A stretch of DNA of 17,500 bases. It comes from Trachelipus rathkii (lineage: Eukaryota; Arthropoda; Malacostraca; Isopoda; Trachelipodidae). The notes beneath the pieces were generated by a model. The model saw only the letters and a program-made list of their open reading frames with translations. It ran no database searches and had not been told where the DNA came from. Location of the stretch: NCBI GenBank assembly GCA_015478945.1, contig JABUQX010099324.1, positions 1 to 17,500 on the forward strand, in the 5' to 3' direction. Positions 1-11,145 of this stretch are shown here, one piece after another (position 1 is the stretch's first letter; the number at the start of each line of letters is the position of its first letter). Both the position numbers and the translations under genes were made by a program.

Positions 1-534
1 CCACACCCCCCACACGCAACACTAGCCAGCACCACTAAAGTGCGCACCCAAACCCTTTAAACCACCCAATTGGCATGATATCACAGGTATCTATCCCAGC
101 AGTGAGGCTACAATCTAAACAATACCTTAATGATGCTTAATAGGAGTTGACACTTTTATCTCACTTTCTTATGAAATGGACTAACTGTAAAAGATATAAT
201 AAAAAAAGAAAATGAAATACAATATATTGATAGCATAAGAAACAGCTCACGAATCCGACACGTCGCCTGTTCACGTCACCAACTCATCACACTCACCTAC
301 ACCAGGCCGACATAGCCGTCTGGTCCACAAAGACAACATACTTTGCTCCAACTCAAATTGTAGATTCTTTCCCTCTGTAAATCATCAGACACCCCTCCCC
401 ACCCAACCTTAACCCACAAACTTCACGGAAAAGACCCACATCATCTTCTCACATTTGATCCACAGGTACCACTACAGCACGCACACGATTAGCACCCTAA
501 GAAAAGACGAACAACCAAAAACAATCCCGCTTAC

Positions 535-625
535 ACTATATATAATAATCATAATCAATACATCAATAATATATAATACACAATAATACAATAATAATAA
601 TAATAATAATAATTAATAATAAAAG
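535..625. repeat. AAT/ATA-rich microsatellite
   Basis: Imperfect ATA/AAT repeats with a pure run at about 591-612. The block continues less regularly into AT-rich DNA. It may be the remains of a retroelement tail, but no adjoining element was recognised. Confidence 0.85.
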
Positions 626-1539
626 CAAATTTTCATCAATCCACTACCACCGCACCAGTTATAATCATCCCCAAATGATCCCTAGAAAAGTAATCAACTT
701 ACTTAACTATTATCACATCGTCCTAGCTAATCAGCCCAATACTCAATAATATAATGATCAACAATACAATAAGAATAATATAATTCTAATCATTAATATA
801 AAAATAATAAAATAATAATAATACATCAAATATCCAAATAATTAACTCCTACTACTATCGTTCTCATATCAACATTATCCGTATGTTAAAATAAACAACC
901 TATGTTCACACAACTAATACTATCGATGTCGCATATAAAGGAACCATCTATTCATTCCATATGTTAAAAATAAAATTTAATGTAAAAAGAAATGTTAATG
1001 TTATTTTTTGGCACTACCATAAGAAGCTTTTTGACCTTCTAACGACCACCAGACAACTGAATCCGACATAGCTTGGGTCAGACAATATAGAAACTATTGT
1101 TAGAGATCTATATCACCATCATACCGATCCCGACCTCACTATACTAGATGCCCTGCCCCCAGATTTTACCAGGGTGATCCTTCCTGTAGCAATTTTTTCT
1201 AGGTAAGGGAGTGTGCCCTGCCCTAAGCACTCACCGAGCACCTCACTGTTTGTTTCCCTCACCATAAACAGTGGTTCCCCTAAGCGTAGTCCTGTACCTA
1301 ATACATCCTTATGTTAGTCCAGACAAGATGCGATAATTGCAGTTTCATTTGTGACTTTAAAGATGAGCGAAATTACAGTCATAGAAGGTTAAAACTAATT
1401 TTTAGACATGCGACATGAATTTAATAGGCATAGATAAATTCATGAAAAATAGTGGGAAGTAATAGTGTGTCCTCCGATATGTATCACGAGGCCAACACTG
1501 ACTCACCATACAACACCACACCCACACAAATATAGATTA

Positions 1540-1551
1540 TTTTTTTTTTTT
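1540..1551. repeat. Poly-T tract (T12)
   Basis: A 12-base T run in AT-rich DNA. In antisense it could be a poly-A tail, but no retroelement body was recognised to its right. Confidence 0.8.
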
Positions 1552-2114
1552 GCAACACTGAGATTGGAGAGTTGAGCAAAGCTCACTTCACTTGCACATC
1601 CCCATGAGACAATGAACAGTACAAAAAATAGGTGAAGATAAACAAGCACCATAGTAACGGTTTTGAAATATACCTATTCTGGACAACTTTACACGTTAAC
1701 CATCTCAAGGCAATGCAAACAGGTTATCACTAAGCTAACAGTTTTCTATCTAAATCATACCAAAACCCTCAACACCGTTTTTGGAGACAACGAAGACTAA
1801 TACATTTAGTGTGCGGCAACCGATGTTGTTGAATTTTTTACTCCCTGTAAAATTTAATAGTTTCGTCCATTTTTTGTAGGCTCCTCTACGGCAGAGACGC
1901 AATGCCATCATCACTACCCCACAATGGTTGAACATCGTTTTTCATCACTTGTTATCTCTGAACACGTTCAGCTGTGCTCTATACAAACCAAGTACTCGGC
2001 CAGTTAAGATATGCCAGATGAGCTTAACGTCAGCCATATTTGGAGATATAGAACCTGTGACTATAAATTTTGAAAGGTCATTTGTATATATATAAAAGAA
2101 TAGCTGCTGGCGAA

Positions 2115-2214
2115 GATAATAAATAATAATAATAATAATAAGAAATAATCATAATATAATATAAATAATACAACATAATAAAATAACAAATTAAAATAAT
2201 TAGACAATTAAAAT
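2115..2214. repeat. AAT-rich microsatellite left of LINE copy E
   Basis: A pure AAT run at about 2122-2141 is followed by degenerate AATA/ATAA words. It abuts the 5' side of copy E, so it is not that element's 3' tail. Confidence 0.8.
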
Positions 2215-3095
2215 TAACATATCGTTGGTCGACCACTGTAACCGGGAAAGTCTTGAAGTCGTAACGATCGCCTTCACATGAGGCTATTCTGCTATACCCA
2301 TCCTCGTATTCATTGTACCTGAGTAGTAGACCCAGGAGAACTAATACGCTCTGGAATCACGAAAAATCAAAAATCCTATGGAAAATATCAATGTGTTCAG
2401 CATGGACAATCTAGGGGCAATGCTAGGTTGTGAGAAAATTAATAAACATGGGATGAAACCGTATTAGAGAGTTGTGAGTGTGAAGAAAGGGGTAAATGGA
2501 GAATAAATGAAAGTAGTTGAAATGGTTTGGCTCACGCAAAATGAAAGGATCGAATGGTCACAGTCGCGGTTAATGTTATCAAGCGGGGATGTAAGTGATA
2601 GAGCAGTGCTGTTCGAAGTAACCGACCCAGGACTAAGGGAGCCCAGAACAGAGAAACGTGGATTGACGTCACCGCTGAGACGAAATATCTAATAGAAGCA
2701 AAAATGCTCGGTTTCTGGCAAGCAGGCAAAAGAAAGGTGCATGCACCAAGGAGAGAATGGCTGATTTTGATATATGGGGACATGGATCCTCTAGGCCCCA
2801 ACACTAAGGAGACAGGAGGACTGAAACCCTCATACCAATTGACGTATTACCCCATAAGTGATGCCGGCTCCGTCCGACCGAGAGGTCACATAGAGAGCAT
2901 TTAGTTAGAAGGATTATTCTGATCTGTGACAAGACTTCCTAATGAATAAAAGGATACTGAGGGGGATCAGTAAAAGGACGAAGGCTTATCTTTCTCAACA
3001 TTTCATTAGTCAATAACTCTCTACTACTAGACTTCTTTTCCGAGCTGATTGATAGCGGTCATCCTTACTAATCACTCTAAAATCTTGGGAAAATA
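2215..3095 (+). mobile_element. LINE copy E: 3' third in sense orientation
   Basis: The copy starts near the AAT-rich stretch and is recognisable from about 2280. It carries CTCTGGAATCACGAAAAATC (2350), CAATGTGTTCAGCATGGACAATCTAGGGGCAATGCTAGG (2388-2426, the 'MDNLR.MLG' region), GAGAGTTGTGAGTGTGAAGAAAGG (2466-2489, 'ELCGVKKG') and GTTGAAATGGTTTGG (2515-2529, 'LRWFG'). An open frame at 2659-2904 contains WID ... QAGKRKVHAPRREW, equivalent to the family's 'RWID ... QARRMVHDRSEW'. The 3' UTR (2905-3095) aligns closely with copy D: TCTGTGACAAGACTTCCTAATGAAT, GAGGGGGATC, CTTATCTTTCTCAACATTTC, TTCTTTTCCGA and AATCTTGGGA. Stops and frameshifts are frequent, so it is a dead 5'-truncated copy. No clear target-site duplication was found by eye. 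Confidence 0.82.
2659..2904 (+). pseudogene. LINE ORF C-terminal fragment (post-RT domain) in copy E
   Basis: This is the longest preserved reading frame in copy E. It carries WIDVTAETKYL ... FWQAGKRKVHAPRREWLI and ends at a TAG at 2902-2904. The Q-A-x-K/R-x-K/M-V-H-x-x-R-x-E-W pattern marks the extreme C terminus that many RTE-like LINEs carry after RT. The segment upstream (2507-2658) is in another frame, so at least one indel separates it from the LRWFG block. Confidence 0.7.
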
Positions 3096-6000
3096 AGGTA
3101 GGTGAAGAAAGAATGAACGAAATCGTAGGTAAAGTTACTATAGAGAATGTGAAGATAATTCTTAATCAATAATCCCAAAATAGAGCTAAGATCAGATAAA
3201 TACATAATAGACAATATATTAAATTAGATGAAATTGAAAAGCAGCAAACGCTATTCCAATATCACTTTAAACACAATCGAGTACAAACAATACCAGGACA
3301 AACCTTCTCTTAGTATTAGAGACCGAGCACAAACATTTTTCAAACTAAAAACTCAATATTGGAGGGTGGAATCACCAAGTTATTATGCATATTTATTAAG
3401 TGGAATTAGGAATTCTTAAGATTAACAGGCTGCCATTAATATCCTTCACCTACGCTCATACAAGAAAGCAAAATAAGATCCCCATATAGAATTAAATGCA
3501 CAACACGATTATAAATAGTATATAAGAAGCTCCCAGCGAGAATGAATGACATCAAAAACCAAACGAAAAATACAAAATGGGTAACTCCATTCTTCAGATA
3601 ACCACTCAAATAAATTATGATTAATTGGTTCGAACTTACCTCAGCCTTGATATGAGGATGATATGTCATTCACAACCGAGCTCTGCATTTATATTAGTAC
3701 TGGATAAAACCGATCAAACCTAACCCACCCCAAAAAATGAATTTTAAACATGATACTGAAGAGTTCAGAAGAATAATGTCCATTGTTAATAATCTGGATG
3801 AATATATATTATAATATATTCACTATTCAGTCTATTCTTGCTCAGAATTATATATTTAATAAATCTTTTTAATTCGATCATAATGATTCTTTTCATAATT
3901 ATACAACTGATCAGAACTTGCACCTACCCTGTTGTTTTTGTTTGTTACTCCTTTCTTTCTTCTACAATATTCTCTCTAAATTAAACTATTATGTATTCTT
4001 CATTAATAAAGCTTACAATTAATTCGATATCCTTCAACCCACCTATCCTATCGAAATACTAAAACCAGAACAACAATGAATAACAAATTAAGGACGTTAT
4101 AGACAAAATCACTTGAAAAGCCCTGACTGATCTCCTATATTCACTCAATTGACATAATACTTACTAATTACTATTTCACTCTTCTGAAACAATATCTATA
4201 CACCATCATATTACCTTTTCTTATTATTCTCCAGAAGCTTAAACTAAAATCTCACATCATCACTACCCTCACGGCGGACACCAGTATACTTTCTAGCTTC
4301 ACAGTGACATACCCACTAATTACTCACCTTTACTCTACTGAGCTCCCAATTTAGCGATATCAAATATTCCCCTCCAAAAACAAATCGCATACATTCACTC
4401 CTGAAGGATCACTGACTGATCGAACACTCCACCGAGAACATTGTTATATAATCCTGAAGTGGTATCCCCAGAATATACCTGCAAATTGAGATCCAGACGT
4501 GTAAGTCCAAACCATACACGAAGTGCAAAGACCCACTCTTCGTAGGAACGTTACTTCATCTGGTCAACACCCACACCATCGCGCCTTCAGAATACGTACC
4601 TTTCCGTAACAGATCGCACCCCAAAGCACAATATAACATGCAACCAGTTGATGGCCAAAGGGACTACAAATCTGGTCAGAAACCCATAGTTAATAATCCA
4701 CACAGTAATAGCCAGTGGTCTCTAACATCAGAAACTAGCATTTTTCAAAAACGCGCATAACAACCCTGGCCTAGTTCCTCTGGAACACTTCTGCTACAGC
4801 CCCAAGTAAGTCGAATAAATCATACAATCTTGCAGATTAATCCGGAAATTAGCATTTAGCCGTACCAATACATCTTAATTCGCATATATGCGCAAAAACA
4901 TATCCGACATATGCTTGACGCGCTGACCGCCTACTGTACAATACCTTTGCTCACACGAACATCACCACCCCGTCAACAAATATCACCAAAGAGCAGCTTT
5001 AATACTTAGATCATGCAGCCCATACAGAAGATCATCATTGAAAACATTAATTTCTCACCAGTCCTTCGTATAGTGATCACAAAAATTAAGCAAGTATGAA
5101 TGGTGCAAATCACACAACCCTGATCAAAGTAATCAGTAGTCATTCTGAACGATTATAGAGAATAATTTGACAATAATAAAGTAGATCCTTAATCAGAATT
5201 CCACAACCCTCATGACATAAAATATACAAATAAAAGAAAATACGTCCTGAGACAAACAGACCAACCTGAAGTATCCCCCACTCCCCGTATTGTTACATTT
5301 CCAGGTCTCCGCGAAGACAACGGATCTCACCACACATTTGTACACATTTCGTTTTCTTGTTGCCTCAATAGAACGCAAAACCGCTTTATAATCAACAGAT
5401 GACAGAGACAAATGCCTAGCCAGCATATTTTTCTACTTTCTGATTAGGATTCCCACTAGGTCCCCAATGCGTAATCCAACAAGCCTTAATGAATAATCAT
5501 ACTCACAGAATACTCTACAGCATTGTATTCCTTTTCCAGCCTATACCCGCTATTCAAACATCATGTAGACGGAGAGAGCCCTTGCGTCCCGATGAATCTC
5601 TCTTTACCCATCACACAACTCAAATGCTGCTTAAGAACATACATTACCAAGTGATTATCTTTCACACACAAAAATGTAGTCCGGGCACCCCCCTCACCAT
5701 ACCTTCATATACACCCATTTCAAATTTTTTTACCCTTCTAATTGAAGGTAAACATCGATATCCGTCGGTATTTTTCACTATGTATATCCGGTCCAAGCAC
5801 CCAAATTTAAATAACCTGATACAACTCTTTCCACATCATACCGACTACAGAAACAACTCCATCCAGGAGATATCATTCCATTGTAAATAGAACATTCAGA
5901 ACCCAGTTCTGCCCATCGGCTGCCATTTTCAAGCCATCCTCTCTCGCCATAGAGGAATGATGTGAAATTTATCTTCTCATTGCTTTTAATAGGAACAATA

Positions 6001-7261
6001 CCAATCACCGTGAACAATCAAACGAATGCCCATTGATAACCAGAATTATTTTCACAAATGACATATTACGACACATCTGGTATCTTAATCTTCTGAGGTT
6101 CCGTGCTAGAGTTCTGGTAAGAACACATCAGTTAACCACTAGGCGGCTTTGAGATTTTATTAGCCCTAGTGATAAACCACTTCTCCACCACCCATCAAAC
6201 CTAAAAGTAACATCGCTCAGTACTATCTTTCTATGAGGATAAACCATCCCTAAAAACTGCTGGATTGCTCCCCACTCCCCACATCACTCTCCTACCACGC
6301 ACATCAAAAACATGCCCTGGTTACAACTCGCTCAAAACCTCACCGGTGATACAGGCGAAACAACATACCCTCACCTTCTTTATCCGATGATGATTCTCTT
6401 TTTAACACAATTCTCACAGGACATCCCTTTTTTTTTTTCTATTGCATATTTTTCATTTTAATTTTTTAACTGTCAATACGTTCAATACACAAACACTATT
6501 GCTAATGGCAACATATAGTTGGAAAATGGTCCGAAAGTGGATAGTTTAAAATAAAATTCGGCATGGAGTAAGGTATATTGTCCAGACATGATAAAATAAA
6601 GTTTGAGATTCGCTGTTTGAACGAGTAGGAATTGAAATTAGCTGCTGAAAATTTCTACCAAATAACACATTTTCAAATTCTCTGAATGCAAGATATGTTA
6701 TCAGCAAGTAGATCCACATTAAAATCGCCATAAATTGTACATTTTTTATTCAGACTTAACTTGCTGAAAATTATTTGAGGTAAGTGTTTGTGGTAATCGA
6801 TGGTAATTCCTGTGGTAATATATATGCCCCCGAGGTTTCATGGTAATGAAGAAAGAGTCAAACAAATAATGACTTACTTTGCTGTTATTAACAGCGCAGA
6901 AATCAGTTAACAAGTCACATTTTAATCTTAGATTATAATCATAAAGAGGATAGCCCCCTCCATATTACCAACTCAGTAAGTCACGTCTCTGCAAAGATAT
7001 ACATTATAGAGGAAGCCACACCCCTTCCAAACATCATGCCAAAGGCCCCACGAACACAACCATCTCGTGAATTTTTTCTTCATCCGCGCCCCTTCCCCCC
7101 ATATATTGCTCAGCGCTTGAATATCAATATCTCTATAACACTCTTTATGCTATCCAGTCTTGTTAATACCACCAGGCTCCTTCCAGGAATTCCCCCCCAG
7201 ACTCCTTTCTCTAAACTACTCTCATTTTCGTCTCTCGCACCTCCTCCAGGTTAAATAACAA
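3096..7261. other. No gene recognised; unassigned AT-rich then C-rich DNA
   Basis: 3096-4010 is AT-rich with no repeat seen. 4020-6420 is G-poor and C-rich on +, a bias shared with the antisense LINE copies. The minus frame at 5193-5426 contains YKCVVRSVVFAETW, which loosely resembles the post-RT LINE segment 'YEGIVVPTLLYGSETW', but no continuous alignment was found. 6428-6438 is a T11 run. 6791-6847 holds four TGGTAAT words. The 133-codon frame at 5489-5890 has no recognisable domain. Confidence 0.55.
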
Positions 7262-7965
7262 GAGAGCTACACGACGATGATTGTGGCAGGCCTGCGCAGC
7301 TACGTGCCTTGTGCCAGTGTCGATGACTTAATCTCAGTCAATATGTGAACACTGTGATGCCCTCCACCAGCATGAGCCCCTATCCTCCGCCCACTGTTCC
7401 TTCATAGACAACCACTTCCTTCGATATTGACTCCTTACCGACTTACAGTGGCCTCTGACAAATGTCCCCAATTCTTAACCCTTCCCCCATATACTCCCCA
7501 CCACACCTACTCCCCGAACACACGTCTAATCTCCTTCTTCATACATAATATTATTTGGACGTAGCGCTACGACCATCGTCAGTTAGCACATATTACAATT
7601 ATACGTACTCTCACTTCTCACACTTTTACCACTTAATCCTTGACTACTGTGACGCTCATGCTCCGCTCACACTTCAATTTCCCTCCCTAGCAAATACTTA
7701 GATGCTTTATCTCGCCTACAACTAGTCGCTAATTTACATGTCTACTCACGCTTCTCCGCTCGCACTCAACCAAAACTAACTGCAACAAAACTGCCTGCAC
7801 TTCCCCCCCACACCACACTCCCCACCACCCCTATTTTTTAAATATTTGTAGGCACACCTTAGTGATCTATTTACAAGTCAACCCATCCAACCTCATTTAA
7901 CTGTCTTACTGCATAAATTGGACAACCTTTCCAAAATTCCTTCCAAGTTCGGCCACCCAACTGCC
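7262..7965 (-). mobile_element. Possible very old antisense LINE copy
   Basis: The segment is C-rich and G-poor on +, as copies A and D are. Two short stretches resemble copy D in the right order: CCTTCGATATTGACTCCTTACCGACTTACA-like DNA near 7420-7450 (D: about 16165-16190), and CTCCCTAGCAAATACTTAGATG near 7683-7705 (D: the 'cctagcatgttcctaagattg' region at about 16394). The similarity is weak and compositional bias could produce part of it. Confidence 0.27.
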
Positions 7966-8174
7966 CAACTCACCACACCACGGCACCCTGCAGCAATAAA
8001 CCATACCTACTATACACGAACGTAAAGATTTTTTTCCTCTCGATGGAAGTTACACTTAACAGCTTAAAAGGTTTAAGTATGTTGTACTTGAAAAAAATAT
8101 AGTAATTAAAAATTATCAACTTCTTTTTCCATCTCCTCGCTGGGCTCCTCTTCTTCATCATTACCTATATACTT

Positions 8175-8222
8175 ATTATTCTTATTATTCTACCATTATT
8201 CATTATTATTATTATTATATTA
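8175..8222. repeat. ATT microsatellite forming the 3' tail of LINE copy A
   Basis: Imperfect TTATT/ATT repeats with a pure run at about 8202-8218. Since copy A lies on the minus strand, this is an (AAT)n 3' tail in element orientation. Confidence 0.75.
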
Positions 8223-8471
8223 TTCTTTCTTTCTTCTTACCCCGCTTCATCCCTCCTTTATATTTCTCTCCCTAACCCGATTGGCCACGAGTAAGGTGCC
8301 CCGTTATCACTTCCGCACTCTGGACCAAAGAAAATGCAAGAAGAAGGAATCTCGCAGCACAATAGTCCGAAAGAAAGCCCAGGCTTTATCCCCAGCCCTC
8401 GGTAGCCATTAATTAAGTAAGAACCTCCGAGTTGAGATGGAAGAAAAATCCACGCCAGAGCCTTCATGGGA

Positions 8472-8485
8472 CCCCCCCCCCCCCC
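8472..8485. repeat. C14 homopolymer in LINE copy A
   Basis: Fourteen consecutive C at the position where copy D has CGCGACGGACC. It shifts the open frames on the + strand and is a likely sequencing or polymerase slippage site. Confidence 0.9.
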
Positions 8486-9302
8486 ACGCGATGGCCACCC
8501 TCCACACTCTGGCTATACCATACAATTGTAACGCCGCAGCTCCTCCTTCCTTGGCCCGCGCATCCAGGAGCCCATCCAACACATCACCCCCCTTCACCCC
8601 CAACAACCCCCCTCCCCCGGCACCTCTCACACCGTTATCTACCCCTTTTCCTGCTCGCCCTCTACACCAAACTCACCATACTATCTCACGCTCCTTCAAG
8701 ACATCCCTCGACTTACCCGCTCAATCACATTTTCACTATCGTCCTCACAAGCTGGCCCTCTCCGACAGGCCATTTCGGCCCCCAACACACAACGAACGCA
8801 AACTATCTATCCGCTACCTTCCATCATACAACCACAACCGAACTAACCAAAATTCTCACTTTCCTAACATTGACCATAAAACCATATTCAAAACATTCTT
8901 ATCATATTATTCTCAATCATTTACCACAATTATTATTACACAATCCACCCAACTCTCTAAATTACTTTCATTAAATAATCCACTACATTATATCAAATTC
9001 TCAATCACACCAACTAGCACAACCCCTGCATATGATCCATCTGAAAAATCAACATGAATACTTATAATCACTATACCTTCCACTATATCCAGACACATAG
9101 ACTACTGACTAATAACAACAGTAATCAACACTCACCTAATGTGAAGAACCCTAAAGCCCTCAAGACTTAGTCCCAGTTCTATCACTACAACGATATATTG
9201 CACACAAGCCACTATCCTCCCATATTCAACGAACTATTCCCTACTACAACTTACTTGCAATCATACCGTTCCCATTCCATCCAACATATTACTACCTATA
9301 TA

Positions 9303-11145
9303 AACTCAGGGAGTGAGAGGAAGGAGGGAAGTAAATTTATAAATATGCTGGAAAGTAACATGTAATTAATTTTTGAATATGAGATTAAAAGTAAAACGTG
9401 AGCATATTAAATTAAAAGAGTTTTTAATGTGTTTTGCAAGATTCATTAAAAGTTAACTTGATGATGGAATATAGGAATATTACTTACTCTGATTTCTTAG
9501 TTAAATCAAAATATAAACAAAACAGCTTCCTAATAATACATGAAATATTAAATCTAAGTAAGATTAAGTGAATTAATTAAGGATAGGTTTAATAATATAA
9601 GTAGCCGAGTGAGGCCACCAGTTGTGTTAATGTCTCACTTGGCAATATTAACAAATTTGTAATATGGATGAGGTTTTAAAGAATAGAGGTGAGGGGTGAA
9701 GCAAGCATATAACAATGGTGTTTAAATGATGGAGAATGGAGATGAGTGGCCAGGGGCTGCAGTTATCTGATATGCGATGAATTTGCGTTCTGACATGCCG
9801 CGCGAATCATGCCCCACCGACCGAGTTCTCGAGCCACGAATACGCGCTCAGAGATGTAAGAATTTGCCAGCCAAGACGTGTGGTACACATAGGCAAGGTC
9901 CTACCCACATCATCGAACAACAATATACCCACCCAACACGTAGCAATACAGGTTCAGACTCAAGCGTCTAATCGCTCATGTGAGCTCGTCACGCACAGCT
10001 CCCCCACCGGCTGCCTGACATCCTATGCTGTTGACACCACCATCGGTGAGCACAACCCTGGCACTGTTAAACCAGCAAGTGTCCTGCAGTTCTAACCAAT
10101 TATTAAGACGCGATACATGTCTGGACATGAGAAGCGGAACGGGACTCGATGACGAACCCGATGTAACGCTAGGAAAGTTCTCAGTGAATGCACAGAGAAA
10201 TAGTGACACTGGTGCGCCAATAACACTACCCTCGTCCATGGTAGAATGTACCAAAGCGCGAGAATGAAGGATACTTGCCCTAAGTGCCAGCTAAGGGATC
10301 TATACCAATGAGAGTATGTGTCTATAACCTGCTAGAATATATCTGTATAAAGCTAATACGAAAAGCCACTCATGACAGATTCTGAGCATATAAGAAAAAG
10401 TCTGATGAATCTCTAACAAGCGGCGATAGCCTAAAGGTGTGTCAAAGACCAGAAATTGATAAACTCATACCCAGAGGCACAAATGCAACTAGATCCCACT
10501 GCATGAGTAGCTCTCTCGTAGTGGGTCTGCATAGAAAAGGGATCAACTCGTAAGAACTAAGATGATAAGTATGTTGAGATGGTTTGGCTCCTATGTAGGA
10601 AAGGATGGATGAACAAGTCGCGCTGTTAATGCCGTAATCGTATAAGTGGCGAGCCCTGTTGTTTATCGAGCAGACGACAACTCCCCGCTACCGGCTGGCG
10701 CGAGCCTACAACTCGAATGAAAAGATGGCTGCCTCAGCTTCCAAGCCCCGAATCGTCTGAAGAAGACGAAAATCGTGAAGCCTTTCCAGGCAAGACGGCC
10801 GCCCCACAGAATAAGGCTCGCAACTAAAAGGTAGTGAATCGCGCACGCGGGTCTAATTGTGCTAGGGGGGTATAAGGTTTGTGGCCCCCCCGCACACCCT
10901 GCCGGCCCACGGACGACCTTGCACCCAACACCCTTACACGACGACTTTACAAAATAGTGAGGGTTACGTTAGCCGAAGTCCCCATGGCCATTACTGTACT
11001 GCCCGACACCTCATACTCCACCATATAATTGATACTCGCAGGGGGGGCGCGTCCGGCTGTCTGTCCCTACTACCAAAACCGACCGGCGATCCATACATTA
11101 CCACTCGGATAGGCCATATCCGACTCCCGCTCCCCATCCGGGAAG
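9303..11145 (+). mobile_element. LINE copy F: decayed sense copy from RT domain to 3' end
   Basis: This aligns in sense orientation with copy D over most of its length. Recognisable points are: AGCCGAGTGAGG..CCAGTTGTGTTAATGTCTC at 9602-9635 (the GVRQGCVMSP block); ATGGATGAGGTTTTAAAGAA at about 9664; GGAGATGAGTGG and the active-site equivalent (9771-9794, reading YAMNLRSD); GGTGAGCACAA ... GTCTGGACATGAG (10045-10130); CTATACCAATGAGAGTATGTG (10300-10320); GTTGAGATGGTTTGG (10573-10587, the LRWFG block); CGAATCGTCTGAAGAAGACG (about 10750); and the 3' UTR to about 11145. The 5' part (9303-9600) is the weakest. GC content is higher in 9770-11150 than in the flanks. It has many stops and frameshifts and both catalytic aspartates are replaced. 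The open frames here (9777-9971, 9880-10095, 10025-10267, 10881-11273) are fragments or chance. Confidence 0.75.

Larger units (their letters stand above)
1..2114. other. No gene recognised; AT-rich with C-rich islands
   Basis: 1-530 is C-rich and G-poor; 626-1000 is AT-rich with AATA words; 1010-2110 is mixed. Around 1140-1290 there is a more GC-balanced patch with two GCCCTGCCC words (1150-1158 and 1216-1224) that could belong to an unrecognised repeat. Open frames are short (61 codons at most) and show no family resemblance. Confidence 0.6.
8175..9302 (-). mobile_element. LINE copy A: old, 5'-truncated, antisense copy with ATT tail
   Basis: An (ATT)n tail (8175-8220) is followed by 3' UTR that aligns with copy D: GAGTAAGGTGC; AAGAAAGCCCAG; AGCCATTAATTA..TAAGAAC; GAAAAATCCACGCCAGAGC.TTCATGGGACC. 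Beyond it are the antisense of the C-terminal domain (about 8640-8790) and of the 'LRNMLGVRR' to thumb region (8870-9300), all heavily diverged. A C14 run sits inside at 8472-8485. The strand is extremely C-rich and G-poor, as expected for the antisense of a purine-rich LINE, so long proline/histidine-rich frames on + (8432-9057) are artefacts. Homology stops about where strand composition flips, at 9302/9303. Confidence 0.7.

Noticed and set aside
5489..5890. 133-codon frame on +
   Set aside because: Compositional frame in G-poor DNA without domain features; no splice-site support.
8432..9057. Overlapping proline/histidine/threonine-rich frames of 180 and 206 codons, the longest in the window
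   Set aside because: They run through the antisense of LINE copy A. The G-poor strand lacks TGA and TAG stops, so long frames arise by chance; there is no domain and two frames are open at once.
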